This document shows, piece by piece, positions 1-12,553 of a DNA stretch of 64,000 nt. The position numbers were made by a program, and so were the translations under genes. The first letter of the stretch is position 1. The number at the start of each line of letters is the position of its first letter. Source of the stretch: Eudorina sp. 2006-703-Eu-15 (lineage: Eukaryota > Chlorophyta > Chlorophyceae > Chlamydomonadales > Volvocaceae); contig BDSI01000079.1 in the NCBI GenBank assembly GCA_003117195.1, forward strand, positions 62,001 to 126,000. Reading direction: 5' to 3'. The notes beneath the pieces were generated by a model that was not told the origin of the DNA, ran no database searches, and saw nothing but the letters and a program-made list of their open reading frames with translations.

Positions 1-1724
<1,724 letters not shown>

Positions 1725-4700
1725 ATGAGAGTGCAACCACTCCACAGCACGCGCAACACTCCACGCAATACGCAAAAACGACTTGTGAATGGGCAACGGT
1801 CAGCCATACGTTCACGCAGGGGTTATAATCCATCAGCAGCACTACACAAAGCGACACCTAGTCATTCGGAATGGGGCGAACCCATTCTCATCGCAGGAGG
1901 GGGCATCGCGGGTTTGGCCACCGCCGTCGCGCTGAGCAAGGTTGGTACCAGGACCGGTCCGGTACGATCATTTGCTGTCGTTGCATTACGCGCAACGGCC
2001 TTCATGTGCGCGACTTGGTGGGTGCCGTCTGCCGTGCACTTCGACCCTGTTCGTACCAGCCTACTGGCCCAGCACCCTTGCATTGCGACACACGAGCGGC
2101 GATTCCTCCCCGCCTTCTCCCGGTGATCCACATCCCGTCGTTTAGCTCATGGTGATTCAAATGCGTTCGTGGGATCCGGTGAGCCGTGCAGTGCTGCCTG
2201 CCTGCCTGTCTGCCTGCCTGCATGCCAGTCGAGCCCCACTGCCTTCCGCACGGCCGCGGTGGCAGCCCGGCACTCAACCCGTTCATCGTCTGACTGGGCG
2301 ACGTGGGCTAAGGCAGCCTCTTCACATGCGCCCCCATCCCCCCAGTCACTCGCCGGAGTCCCACTGGCCGCTCCCACTTGCCCTACCCCTATCACGCGCT
2401 GTCCTGGCCATTTCCCGCGAGCGTACATGTCCGTGCCCCTCTGCTGCCCCCTGCCCCCCTGCCCCCTGCCCCCCGACTGGCAGGTGGGCCTGCCCGTGCG
2501 CGTGCTGGAGTCGGGGCCGGGGCTCCGGCGGGAGGGTGCGGCGCTGTCGCTGTGGGCGAACGCCTGGCGGGCGCTGGAGGTCCTGGGGGTGGCGGGGCAG
2601 CTGCGGACGGGCCACCAACTGCTCACCCGGTGGGTGGGTGGATTGTGTAGAAAGAAAGAAAGAAACCGAAACGAACCGGGGCACACCCCCACCCGGTGGG
2701 TGTCCCGGGGGTTGCGGGCGGTCCCCGCTGGGGGGTGCGGGCGGTGGGCCTCCTACCGGTGGGGCGATGGGAAGATGGGGAACCCAACAGGTAACCCGCG
2801 CACCACACCTACCCCTTCAGCCGACACGAGCAGTCGAGCACCCCCTGACGTCCTCCGCCTCCACTGCCCTGGCCGCTTGACCCCCTGGCAGCAGCGCAGT
2901 ATAAAATTTGTCTAACAATTTCCTCCCTCGCTCAATAACCCTGGACCCTGGCCGCTTGACCTCGGTCCCTGACCCTGGGCCCTGGGCCTGCCCGCTGCCC
3001 GCTGCCCGGATGCGCCACCGCCACCACCTCCCCCCTCCCCTCCCCTCCCCAGGGTGGAGCTGTGTTCCTCGGGCGGGGAGCTGCTGCGTGCATTCGACCT
3101 GACCGAGTGCGACCTGGGGGGCACCCGACACGGCGGCGGTGGGGGACCGCTGACGGGGCCGGAGGCGGAGACGGGCGGGCCCTATGAGACCCGGGGCCTG
3201 ATGCGGGCGACATTGCTGCAGGTGGGTGAGGCCGCACGCAAGGGTTGGAGGTGGGTGAGGCCGCACGCAAGGGTTGCAGGTGGGTGAGGGCCGCACGCAA
3301 GGGTTGTCGTTATGGAGGGCAGGAGGGGTACGGGTTGCAGCGCCGCAGGGGGTTCGGGGTGATGAGTGGCACGCGCTGAAGACAGGCAGTGAGTCGGGCC
3401 CCGTGCCGCGTGCCAGTGTGCGCAGGTCTGTGTGTACAAGGGTGTGTACAAGGGTGTGTACACTCTGGGTCTGGGATGCGGGGAGCTGTAGAGGGCGGAG
3501 GGGTGTCATCGCGGGGAGATGTACGTAGGACAGGCGTACGTGGACTGGGTGTGGTCGCAGCGGGGAGGGACTCCCGGGCGGAGCGGGGTCGTGTCCCGGC
3601 AGGCCCTTCCCCGCCCTTCCCCGCCAACGGAGCTCCTGCTGTCCTGCACGCATCCCAGACGCGCATACTACACCCGGTTTCTGAGTTCGTTCTGGGTTTG
3701 TTTCCGTGTCGAACCCCTCTCCCTGTGGCAAACCCATGAGGGAACGTTCGACCCTCCTCTCTCCTCCCGGCCTGCTGGGAGCCACGTCGTCTCCAGGGAT
3801 GGGTCCAATCGTTGTCTGGGCTGTTTTCACGTTATCGACCTTGACCGTACACCCAGCCTGCTGACTCGCTGCCCGCCCCCGTACCTGGCCGGCTACACCC
3901 TTTGGTTGTGTGTGTGTACGACAGGCCATGTACGACAGCCTGCCTGACCGAGAACAGATTGTTGAGTTCGGGGCGGCGGTGCGGGAGGTGCTGCCGGACG
4001 GCGGGGTTGGTGCAGCCGGCGGCGGCACAGCACGGGTTGCTGTACGGCTGGAAGATGGTCGTACGGTGTATGGCAGCGCGTTGATCGGCGCGGACGGCGT
4101 GGCCAGCGCTGTGGCGCGGCACCTGCAGCTGCCCCTCCCCAGGTGGGATGGGTGGATGGTGGGTGGTGGGTTCAAAAGAAAAACAGCCCAGACACACCCA
4201 GCCCGGCGACAAATACTCACCAACAATAATCACCGGTACCTGAAAGACAAAGGAGGAAACGCAAGCGGAAGCAAAGCGGCCGCGGCCGGTGGCGGGTGGT
4301 CTGAGGAGAGGAGGGGCGGGATGGAGAAGGGGAGGTGCAGCGATGCTGGTTGGATAGGAGCGCACCGCACCGGGAACAGACCAGGTGCAGAACCCCCGCG
4401 CAGCGCGCGGTGACATGGGTAGGTGTGCGGTTGTCCCACACCGCGGCGCTGGCGTGGCGGTCTGACTCGCCAGCTTACTTGCACGCCCCTTCCAAGCAGC
4501 ACACCGCCGCGGATGGAGCTGTTGGCCCGGCGGCCATCAGACAGCGCCAACACGCCCGAGAGCAAGATCAACCCAGTGCGAGTGTGCGACCTTCCCCGCC
4601 GAAGCACTAGCTACTGAGCGCCCTGAGCGCCGGTCATGGCGCCCTGGGGGGGTATCGGTACCCTCTACCCTGCCGGCGATCTCCCTACCGTACTTGGGCG

Positions 4701-7700
4701 GTGGCGGAACGGGCATGCACCACCGGGGCCCCTCGCAAGTAGCACTGAAAAACAAACTACGTGGCAGGGCTCCGCGAGAGGCGAACGTCGGCGTCCCACA
4801 CTTTCGTGGCGCCGTGCGTCTGCGTTGGGACTGCGGGTGCCGCTGACCCCTGCCACCAGCTTCGCTGAACATACCACAGTTTGTGCTGGGAGTGGAGAGC
4901 GAATCATGGTTTGGGTTTAGGGTTTAGGTTTCGAGGGCCCGCGACTTCAGGGAGCAGAGGCGGGAGACAACGGAACGATTTATAGACAAAAGACACAAAG
5001 ACAAGGAAACCTTATTAACCATTATGTATAAGTATTACTTGTGGATGCCGTCGGCTGCGTGGACAGACCACTTTTGTTTCTCGCAAGCCGTCAAGTTACA
5101 GTACTTACTCGTTCACAACTTGAGTCGCGGTCGCTACGACTGGCCCCAGATTTGCAATACAATTGCACTTTAAGAAAGTGTGTCTCTGGGTATCCTAATC
5201 AGGCCCCACGCGCTTGCTTGAGCAAAACTATACCCATGCTATTAATCTCTCTCTTTCTTCCTTCGATGTAACTGCACGGTCTATTTAATGCAACCGTTAC
5301 AAGGTGGACCCTTAGTCCCGACCGGGCGTTCCCTGTCTCCTTCCGTTGCCTTTTCCCGAGCTCACCACGAGGAACCTCACCTTTACCGCCCCCAGCCACT
5401 TGACGAACGCCTTTTCCTATACAGTTATAATTACCCGAAGCGATGTTTTCATTCCTCCGAATTGTGTGACACCCACCCTCCGCGGTTCACCTCAAACGCT
5501 CAAAGCCCCACCTCACCCGCGCCCCCCTCCCCCCAAATGTCAACCAACTTCCTATACCCTCGCCCCCCTCCCCCCCAAATGTCAACCAATTTCCTATACC
5601 CTTGGCCCCCCGCCCCGCCCCGCAGATACTCGGGCTACTGCGCCTATCGAGGAGTGGCCTCCTTCCCGGCGCCTGAGCCTTTCGGATCCGGATCCGAGAC
5701 AAAATCCGGATCCGGATCCGGTCCCGCCCGCCTGCCGCCGGACACGATCCGGCAGATCTGGGGCGCGGGTGTGCGCGCGGGCATGTACCCCCTGACCCCT
5801 ACATCGGTCTACTGGTTCACGTGCTTCAATGAGGACGAGGCGGGTGAGGCGGAGGTGGTGGTGGGGTTCCCTGTTCTAATTGACAAAGGGGGGATTGTTG
5901 GAGGTGGTGGAGGGCGAGGCGGAGAAGAGGGAGGTGTGGCCCCGCGGCGGGGAACCCGGGGATAGCCAGTAGGTTTAGGGTGACAAGCGGCCAAGCCCGC
6001 CATGACTGTGGGGAACAGGAGAATTGCCGGGAACTGCGGGGAACTGCCGGGAACTGCGGGGAACTGCGGGGAACTGCGGGGAACTGCGGGGAATTGCGGG
6101 GAACTGCGGGGAACTGCGGGGAACTGCGGGGAACTGCGGGGAACTGCGGGGAACTGCGGGGAATTGCGGGGAACTGCGGGGAACTGCGGGGAACTGCGGG
6201 GAACTGCGGGGAATGCGGGGAACTGCGGGAACTGCGGGGAACTGCGGGGAACTGCGGGGAACTGCGGGAACTGCGGGGAACTGCGGGGAACTGCGGGGAA
6301 CTGCGGGGAACTGCGGGGAACTGCGGGGAACTGCGGGGAACTGCGGGGAACTGCGGGGAATTGCGGGGAACTGCGGGGAACTGCGGGGAACTGCGGGGAA
6401 CTGCGGGGAACTGCGGGAACTGCGGGGAATTGCGGGGAACTGCGGGGAACTGCGGGGAATTGCGGGGAATTGCGGGGAACTGCGGGGAACTGCGGGGAAC
6501 TGCGGGGAACTGCGGGGAACTGCGGGGAACTGCGGGGAACTGCGGGGAACTGCGGGGAATTGCGGGGAATTGCGGGGAATTGTGGGGAACTGCGGGGAAC
6601 TGCGGGGAACTGCGGGGAACTGCGGGGAATTGCGGGGAACTGCGGGGAACTGCGGGGAACTGCGGGGAACTGCGGGGAGATCGCAGCTCCGTGGGCGGAA
6701 AGGAGGGCAGGGGTCCGGGAGGCGGCGGCGTGCGCTGGGGTGGGGGTTTTACCAACCGGGTGGGGGTTTCGTGATCCGAGGTGGACCGCCACTGCCACCG
6801 CCAATTTAATCTCCAACGGTTCGGGGGCCTCCCTGTATCGTGGCGCGTTCATTGCACCCCCCACGTGCAAGCCGCACCCACACCAGTCGACTGAGCACGG
6901 TGAACCCCAGCCCCCACCCCAGCCCCCACCCCACCCACATCCCTCTATATCTCACCAACCCCCCAACCCAACCCGGCTGCCAAACACACCCCGGGCCGCC
7001 AGCCGCCAGCCGGGCCCCTCCCAGCCCGGGCGAGCGGCAGCGGGCCGCCCTCCAGTCGGTGGCCGGGTGGAGCCAGGAGGGGGGCATCCGCGACCTGATC
7101 GCCGCCACCGCCCCCGAGGACATCTCTTGGAGTCGCATCGGGGACAGGTGGGCGGCCGCGCCGGGTAGCCCGGGGCTCAGGCGGGTGCTGGATGGGCTTG
7201 TGGGGTATCACTTCTCATCGCATATCATATTGCAGCACACCAGAGCGCAGCACAGCACAGCCGAGCACTTCACATCACATGTTATATTACAGCACAGCAC
7301 AGCACAGCACAGCACAGCACAGCGCAGCGCAGCGCAGCGCAGCACAACGTGCCTGTTTCACCCCTCTCACCCCTCTGGACCTCACAGGTGGACGGCCGGC
7401 GCGTTCGGCCGCGGGTGTGTGACGTTGGCGGGCGACGCGGCGCACCCCATGACCCCCAACCTGGGCCAGGGAGGCTGTACGGCACTCGAGGACGCGGTCG
7501 TACTGGCGAGGAAGCTGGGGGAGGTCGCGGCCGCGGCGGGTGAGCCCGTGTGTATGTTTGGGTTTGTGTGAGCGGGTGGCTGTGCCACACACGGGTACGC
7601 GTCAGTCAGTATGCTCCGCTCAACAACTCTCAACAACCCGCGCGGCTTCGCCACCTCGTGCCCAACCTCCTCCTGGTTCGTTATGGGTTTGAATATTCAT

Positions 7701-8092
7701 TATCAGCCGCATCGCCTCGGATGTTTGCTGTGGCAGCAGCGCAGCTTCAGTGCGTGGTATCTACTAATTTCCTGTACCCCACCCGTTGTTTTTCCTTTTA
7801 AACCCCACCCTCTCCCCTCTCGCTGCGCCGCCGGTGTGCTGGCGGTGTGTCAGGTTCCGCACCGCCCTCCGCCGCCGCGTTGGAGTCCGCCCTGCGGTCG
7901 TACGAGTACGAGCGCTCGTCCCGCTGCCTTCCGCTGACCGTACGGGCCAGCCTGATGGGGCTGGGGCTGCAGAGCGCCCTGCCGCCCGTGGTCTTCGCAC
8001 GGAATCTGTTCGTACGTACGGCATTCTCGCCGTCCCATTTCCTCGACCACACAGTGTACGACTGCGGCCAGCTGGACAAGCTTGCGCCATGA
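1725..8092 (+). CDS. FAD-dependent monooxygenase (plant MO1 / salicylate-hydroxylase-like)
   Basis: Predicted group A flavoprotein monooxygenase; the substrate cannot be read from sequence. Eight exons, all phases closing: 1725-1940, 2484-2629, 3053-3221, 3925-4142, 5626-5843, 7003-7147, 7388-7539, 7854-8092 (500 aa). The first 50 residues are basic and Ser/Thr-rich, compatible with a chloroplast transit peptide. The FAD fold begins with [19 protein letters not shown], and exon 2 continues [10 protein letters not shown], the strand ending in the ribose-binding acidic residue. Exon 4 has [12 protein letters not shown] (DG motif). Exon 7 has [17 protein letters not shown], the GD motif of this family. 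The acceptor of exon 6 is the least certain. Introns 2 and 4 carry dispersed motifs A and B, and intron 5 carries a large minisatellite. Neighbours give no functional hint. Confidence 0.9.
2645..2690 (+). repeat. Dispersed motif B, copy in monooxygenase intron 2
   Basis: Lies 15 nt after the 5' splice site. It contains the A/G-rich core ending GAAACCGAAACGAACC and then GGGGCACACC. Similar sequence occurs at 4170-4200, 27784-27835, 45423-45465 and 62314-62345, and reversed at 3672-3716 and 49390-49418. Confidence 0.6.
2886..2928 (+). repeat. Dispersed motif A, copy in monooxygenase intron 2
   Basis: Consists of GGCAGCAGCGCAG followed by TTTGTCTAACAATTTCC. The same two-part sequence recurs in other introns of this window. 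This copy lies about 125 nt before the acceptor at 3053. Confidence 0.65.
3214..3310. repeat. Tandem repeat, about 27 bp, three copies
   Basis: The unit contains GGTGAGGCCGCACGCAAGG. It starts directly at the donor of monooxygenase intron 3, so the GGTGAG donor-like string is itself repeated. Confidence 0.75.
5536..5603 (+). repeat. Dispersed motif A, two adjacent copies in monooxygenase intron 4
   Basis: Two copies of a 42-bp unit carry AAATGTCAACCAATTTCC then TATACCC. The second ends 23 nt before the acceptor of exon 5. Confidence 0.7.
6021..6679. repeat. 10-bp minisatellite (GAACTGCGGG)n, about 66 copies
   Basis: Nearly perfect tandem array inside monooxygenase intron 5, with occasional GAATTGCGGG variants and single-base slips. 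A 10-bp unit moves through all reading frames and contains no stop, so it opens long artificial frames on both strands. It is not coding in the gene model. Confidence 0.95.
7246..7342. repeat. Imperfect (CAGCA)n microsatellite
   Basis: CAGCACAG/CGCAG pentamer array in monooxygenase intron 6, ending about 45 nt before the acceptor. Confidence 0.8.
7731..7780 (+). repeat. Dispersed motif A, copy in monooxygenase intron 7
   Basis: Carries TGGCAGCAGCGCAGCTTCA then TATCTACTAATTTCCTGTAC, 74 nt before the acceptor of exon 8. The embedded TCTACTAAT resembles a branch-site consensus. Confidence 0.7.
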
Positions 8093-8384
8093 CTGACAGC
8101 ACCGTGACTGATCACCGAATCAGGACCGAGTCAACTCCTCGTATTGTGTTCATGCTATCACCGCCAGTTCTGTGTGTCGAGTTGTTTCGCACCCGGTTTT
8201 GGTTTCTGTGGGCAAGCTCTTAAGAGCGCCGGCTGCCTGTTGCTCCCACCAGCGAGAAATGACAGCGATCAACGTGTGGGCGGGAGCGGGAGCTGCGTGA
8301 TCGCTTGCTGATATGATCTTGACAAGGCCTCCTGGAAGGGCTAGAGCGAAAAAGAGGGTCCTCAGTTCGCGGGGACCCCCTCAC

Positions 8385-8539
8385 CGGGTGCAAGGCGGGC
8401 CTCCTCCCTCCCTCGGGCCCGCCCCGCTCCTGATCATCCGCCGTGTGTTCCTCCGCGAATTCCTCCGGTTCGCCTGGCGTGGCGTCAACGAAGGAGGCGG
8501 AAGCGCTCCTCCCTCCTCCTCCTCCTCCTCCTCCTCCTC
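8385..8539 (-). other. Coding-like segment, possible exon
   Basis: Flanked by CTGCAG as acceptor and CCG|GTGAGG as donor on the minus strand. The open frame starts with a Gly run from a GGA repeat, then reads an acidic stretch including FVDATPGEPEEFAEEHTADD, with codon use like local genes. No partner exon was found with matching phase (it needs an incoming phase of 1), so it is left unassigned. Confidence 0.25.
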
Positions 8540-8610
8540 CTGCAGGGAGGGATCCCCTCGTTCGGACCCGCATTCACACAATTTCATTGTTGGATTCGCC
8601 TTAGCGGCTC

Positions 8611-8735
8611 GCTGGCACGTGTACGGAAGATCGTAGCCTAGCTGTCACGTGTACGGAAGATCGTAGCCTAGCTGTACGGAAGATCATTGCCTAGCTACTG
8701 GCTGGATATCTAGCTGTCGGCTAGCTAGATAGCTG
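8611..8735. repeat. Imperfect 29-30 bp tandem repeat with G-box-like cores
   Basis: Three units share TGTACGGAAGATC and end in CCTAGCT; two also contain CACGTG. Degenerate AGCTAG/TAGCTA words follow to 8745. Confidence 0.75.
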
Positions 8736-8749
8736 GCGGATAGCTAGGG

Positions 8750-8850
8750 TTTGGGCGGGTGCGGCCTGCCGTGGTGCTCTCGCGGGAACTGGGGCGCCGG
8801 GCCAAGATGCTGCTGTGCCGCCGGCCGCCGGAGCCGCCACCCTACTGCCA
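8750..8850 (+). other. Coding-like segment, possible exon
   Basis: Sits between an AGCTAG acceptor-like end and CCAG|GTAGGG. One frame reads VVLSRELGRRAK and then a proline-rich run. The opposite strand is also open. No companion exon was found. Confidence 0.2.
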
Positions 8851-11210
8851 CCCGCCAGGTAGGGCCACCAGTGGCTGTGGCACCGTACCTGGCACGTCCT
8901 GTGTCACGACAGGCCTCTAGGATCCTCGGTGGTAGCAGCCGCGCGAACAGCCCGGGAGAAAGGGCGGGGACGGGGGTAGCTGTTGTGCATCGTCGTGGTT
9001 TGGTTTGGTGCCAATCACGGGCCGGTCGTTGGCTGTTGGTGGCAACGGAAATGGATTTGGTGTGTAAGCGACCTTGGATTACCGTTCGCCCGCCAAGGGT
9101 TATGTAGGTACGGATTGAATGCATGCGAATCGTCTCAAAAGCGTTTGTGAATATTCCCAAAGAAGACATATGCGTTGTGATGTTGGAGTCCTACAGATAG
9201 GACATCGAATCGGACCGGCAGATGCAGCGCTTCGCTGCAGTACGTAACTCCACACGCAAGACTGTGTAGCTCGGCATTCTTTGCTCGAGATTATTGGTTT
9301 CCTTTTCAATTCCGGAATTTCTTCTCCACCCATGCATACGGTACAGCATGGATAACTTCAAGGTCAAGTTTACGAGAGCTACGGTATGCAGTCGCTTTAT
9401 TCGCGATTTCGCTTTCGCTGGCCTCAAAAGAAAGAAGTAAATAGACCTGAATCACCACTCATGCTTGCGTCATTGAGTCTGGTGAGGTGCCGTGTGGGCG
9501 AGGGTGGGCTGGCGAGGTAGAAGTCGGAGGAAGTCGGGTAGTCGGCGATCTCTGGCCCGCTGGTTAAGTTACCCAGGGTTACGCCAACATATAGATGACA
9601 GTGCTGGATGCGCACCTGCCGGGAGGGACGCTTCGTTCCGCCCATTTTGACGTCGACTGGCAAGCGAACAGGTCAGGATGCCAGCGCTTGCCTGCACAAG
9701 CGAAGCGCGACTGGCCTGGCGCGCAAACGGGCTGTTCTCTAGACAAACAAAACGCTCAAGAAAAAAGATTGCGTTTTTGGGCGAGGCAAAACCATGTCAC
9801 CAACGATACGCGGGCGAAGGGTTTTCTGCAAAACGAACGACGTGGAGGAGGTGCCGCGTAGTGCAAAGGGTCCATCCAGGTGACGCACTTCCTGGGGGGG
9901 CGGGAATACCCCGCTGCATCCCATTCTCCCCCGCCCTGCTTGCTGGGGGGACCCTCAGGAACAGACAGAGCACCCCCCTCTTGTCGTATGCGCGTGCAGG
10001 GAACCCTACCCATGTTCTGGTCCCGTGGCGTGTGGCACGTCCGATACAAAAACGCACCGCATCGCAGATTCTCAATCCAACGTCAGATCCTGCGTCAACC
10101 AGAGACTGGACGGCGCCTGCGAGTGCAATGTGTTGCGGGTGCGGCAGGTGGCGAACCACGCAGTTTGCTGGTCGTTTGGGTGCCTTCGACGGGGGGGCTG
10201 ACGGAAGGGGTGCATCAGCCGGGTTTGTCTCCATCTCCATTTGGCCGGCAGCTCCGCTTCAAAGCGACACATAGGGGCACATTTACTTTTGCAGCGAGTA
10301 GTAAGCGAACGGTAGGTAGTACGCGAACATCGGAACGTGCCAATGCTGGGGTGCTGAATTTGAAATTTAGCTCATGTATTCATGCACATGTCCCTGTTTT
10401 GAAAAGGTGCAGCTGTTGCGATGTTAATAGGCGTTACCTTCGGACCAAGGCGCCCGACTTCTCCTGGGACCGGGGACTATAACCGAGCGCCGGGGTTCAT
10501 GGCGGCTGTTGTCTCAAGCTGGTCGCTACCACATTGGATAATCGTAGTATTTTGTTAGCTACCTCGTCGTCTGCCCTCCTGCGGTTGCTGATTTGGTTTC
10601 CTCCAGTAAGTACACTTCGAAAAGCGTCCTAGTTGATCTCCAATTGTATCTTTGACGGCCATTTTCACATAATGTGACAATTTGTTCTGGTATCATGTAG
10701 TCAAGGATCTCAAAGGGGTTGGGAAAGGAATGTTGTTCGCACTCGACGTTCGGCATCAGAACAGCTCAGCATTTTTAAAAATAGATGCCGGCAGGCCTCA
10801 CCTGTATAATGACCAGCCTGAAAATAAATATCAAGACGACTTGTATCGACGCCGAGCCCGATTAAAACGCCAGAAAACATGGAAGCCAACAGCCTGCTTT
10901 TGATGCAGCAATGCCATACAAGCTATAATTTGATGGCACCTTCCAACGTGTATTTAGTAGTTTGGTTTTTGCGGAAACTAAGACTGGGGCTCTCGATACC
11001 AGCTGTATGTTCATGCATTCCGTAATGTACCTTGTTCAGGAGTCCACAAATCTTTAGCTGAGGTAACAGATATCTGAGTTCTTACTTTAAAACTATTGTT
11101 CTGACTGTTCTCGCCGGATACCCGTGGCCTTACTTCCTCTTGACCGGCTTTGACACATTCAACCTATATTGCGACTGAGGCTTATTTTCAAAGGTTGTAT
11201 TGAATTTCAC

Positions 11211-12519
11211 ATGGATGACGGAGGCCTGGCCGGCCTCGTATGCCTGCCCAATAGGACGGGGTACGTACAAGTCAAGTCCGGGCAAATGTTCTGCGACAGC
11301 GGCGAAACGCACCCCGTCAGAAAAGGCGAATATTTATACTGTGGCAGGCCTCACAATTCATGGGCAAGGCCGTCGGCGTCGGGCGCGGCTGTCCACAGTG
11401 TTTCGCCTGACGCGCCAAGGCCTCAGCCGACCTCGCAACCTTGGGCACGAATTCCAAAACGTATTCGCCGACGATATTGCGAGGCTGAACCAGAATCGCT
11501 TGCTGGTCCTATGCTAACCACTTTTTGTCAGAGCAGCCTGCACTTGCTCAGCCGCGACGAACTTTCGGCCCTTGAAAAAGAGCTCGAGGAGCATGAAGAT
11601 CTCGTCAGACAGCTCCTCGGTCAGCACCGGGCGCATTTCCTGGCTCGCTTGCAAGAAAACCAGTACCATCCGCGCCTGTCGGGCAACGTCTCGGCCTCCT
11701 CGGTAAGCCTCCTGCTGCAAACCTCGGAAAAAATAATTTGGAATATCCACAAAAGACCGCTACATTTCATCCGTCGATATTTCTCATAGAGTAATTGTAA
11801 TCGGTCGGCTCGACAACGCGCCAACCTGTGCGCAAGGATAGCAGCACCCCGTCCCTCCTGTTGCGCCCTCTAGCAGTAGCATGAGGCCAACCCGCTCCAG
11901 GCAGGCCACGGTACTGCAGAGCACCGGCGCTCTTTGCCAACCGCAACGAGGGGCCCCTGTTGCTGTTGTGTCACGTCTTATCGAGCTAAGGGTACAAAGG
12001 GTTGCCGCACCCATGCAGTGCTACCAACGTAGGGATACGGACTGTCGTGAAGGGTAGGGATGGCGACACGGCAGGTTTGGGTGCAGACACGGAGGCGCCT
12101 GGAACTGGGGTTTTTTGGAGCTGGAGTTATCAAAACAGTCGCTGTAAGAAGGGCCGGATATTTGCGCTCGTTCTCCCAGCCAAGTAAGAGGAACGCGAGC
12201 AGCGCTTGTGCGAAAGCAGCGGCGGCAAGACCGTACGACACCTACCAGAAGGACCACACCCGCCGCCCCGCCATCCCCTGTGCACCCCTCGCCCCGCAGC
12301 CTCCTGGGTTCGCCCGGACATCGTCTGCGGGCGCCACTCACGAGCCCCTCCCGCCTCGGCGCAGCAGCCCGACACTGCCAGCAACCGATCCCGTACACGC
12401 GCCGTACGAGCCGTACAGCGGTTCCTGGCTGGAGCCGTCGGCGGACGCCGCGTCAGGCGGTGTGACTTCTGGGGCGGGTTCAGCGGACGACCCGTCTCGC
12501 TACGGTACGGCAGCAACCC

Positions 12520-12553
<34 letters not shown>

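Larger units (their letters stand above)
8093..11210. other. Stretch without a confident gene
   Basis: Begins with the monooxygenase 3' UTR. Two short coding-like segments, listed separately, lie at 8385-8539 (-) and 8750-8850 (+). From about 9100 to 11160 the GC content drops and frames are closed often. A frame at 9100-9333 (-) contains CPICR but no other RING residues. No promoter or complete gene could be supported. Confidence 0.5.

Noticed and set aside
4912..4932. Telomere-like TTTAGGG units (also at 18133-18148)
   Set aside because: Only two units each; too few to be a telomere and compatible with chance or a small interstitial tract.
5809..7168. Several long open frames on both strands over the GAACTGCGGG array
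   Set aside because: They are produced by a stop-free 10-bp repeat in an intron; the peptides are pure decamer repeats and the flanking gene splices the region out.
9100..9333. Minus frame with RCPICR resembling the end of a RING finger
   Set aside because: None of the other RING cysteines or histidines are present and the region is low in GC with several equally open frames.
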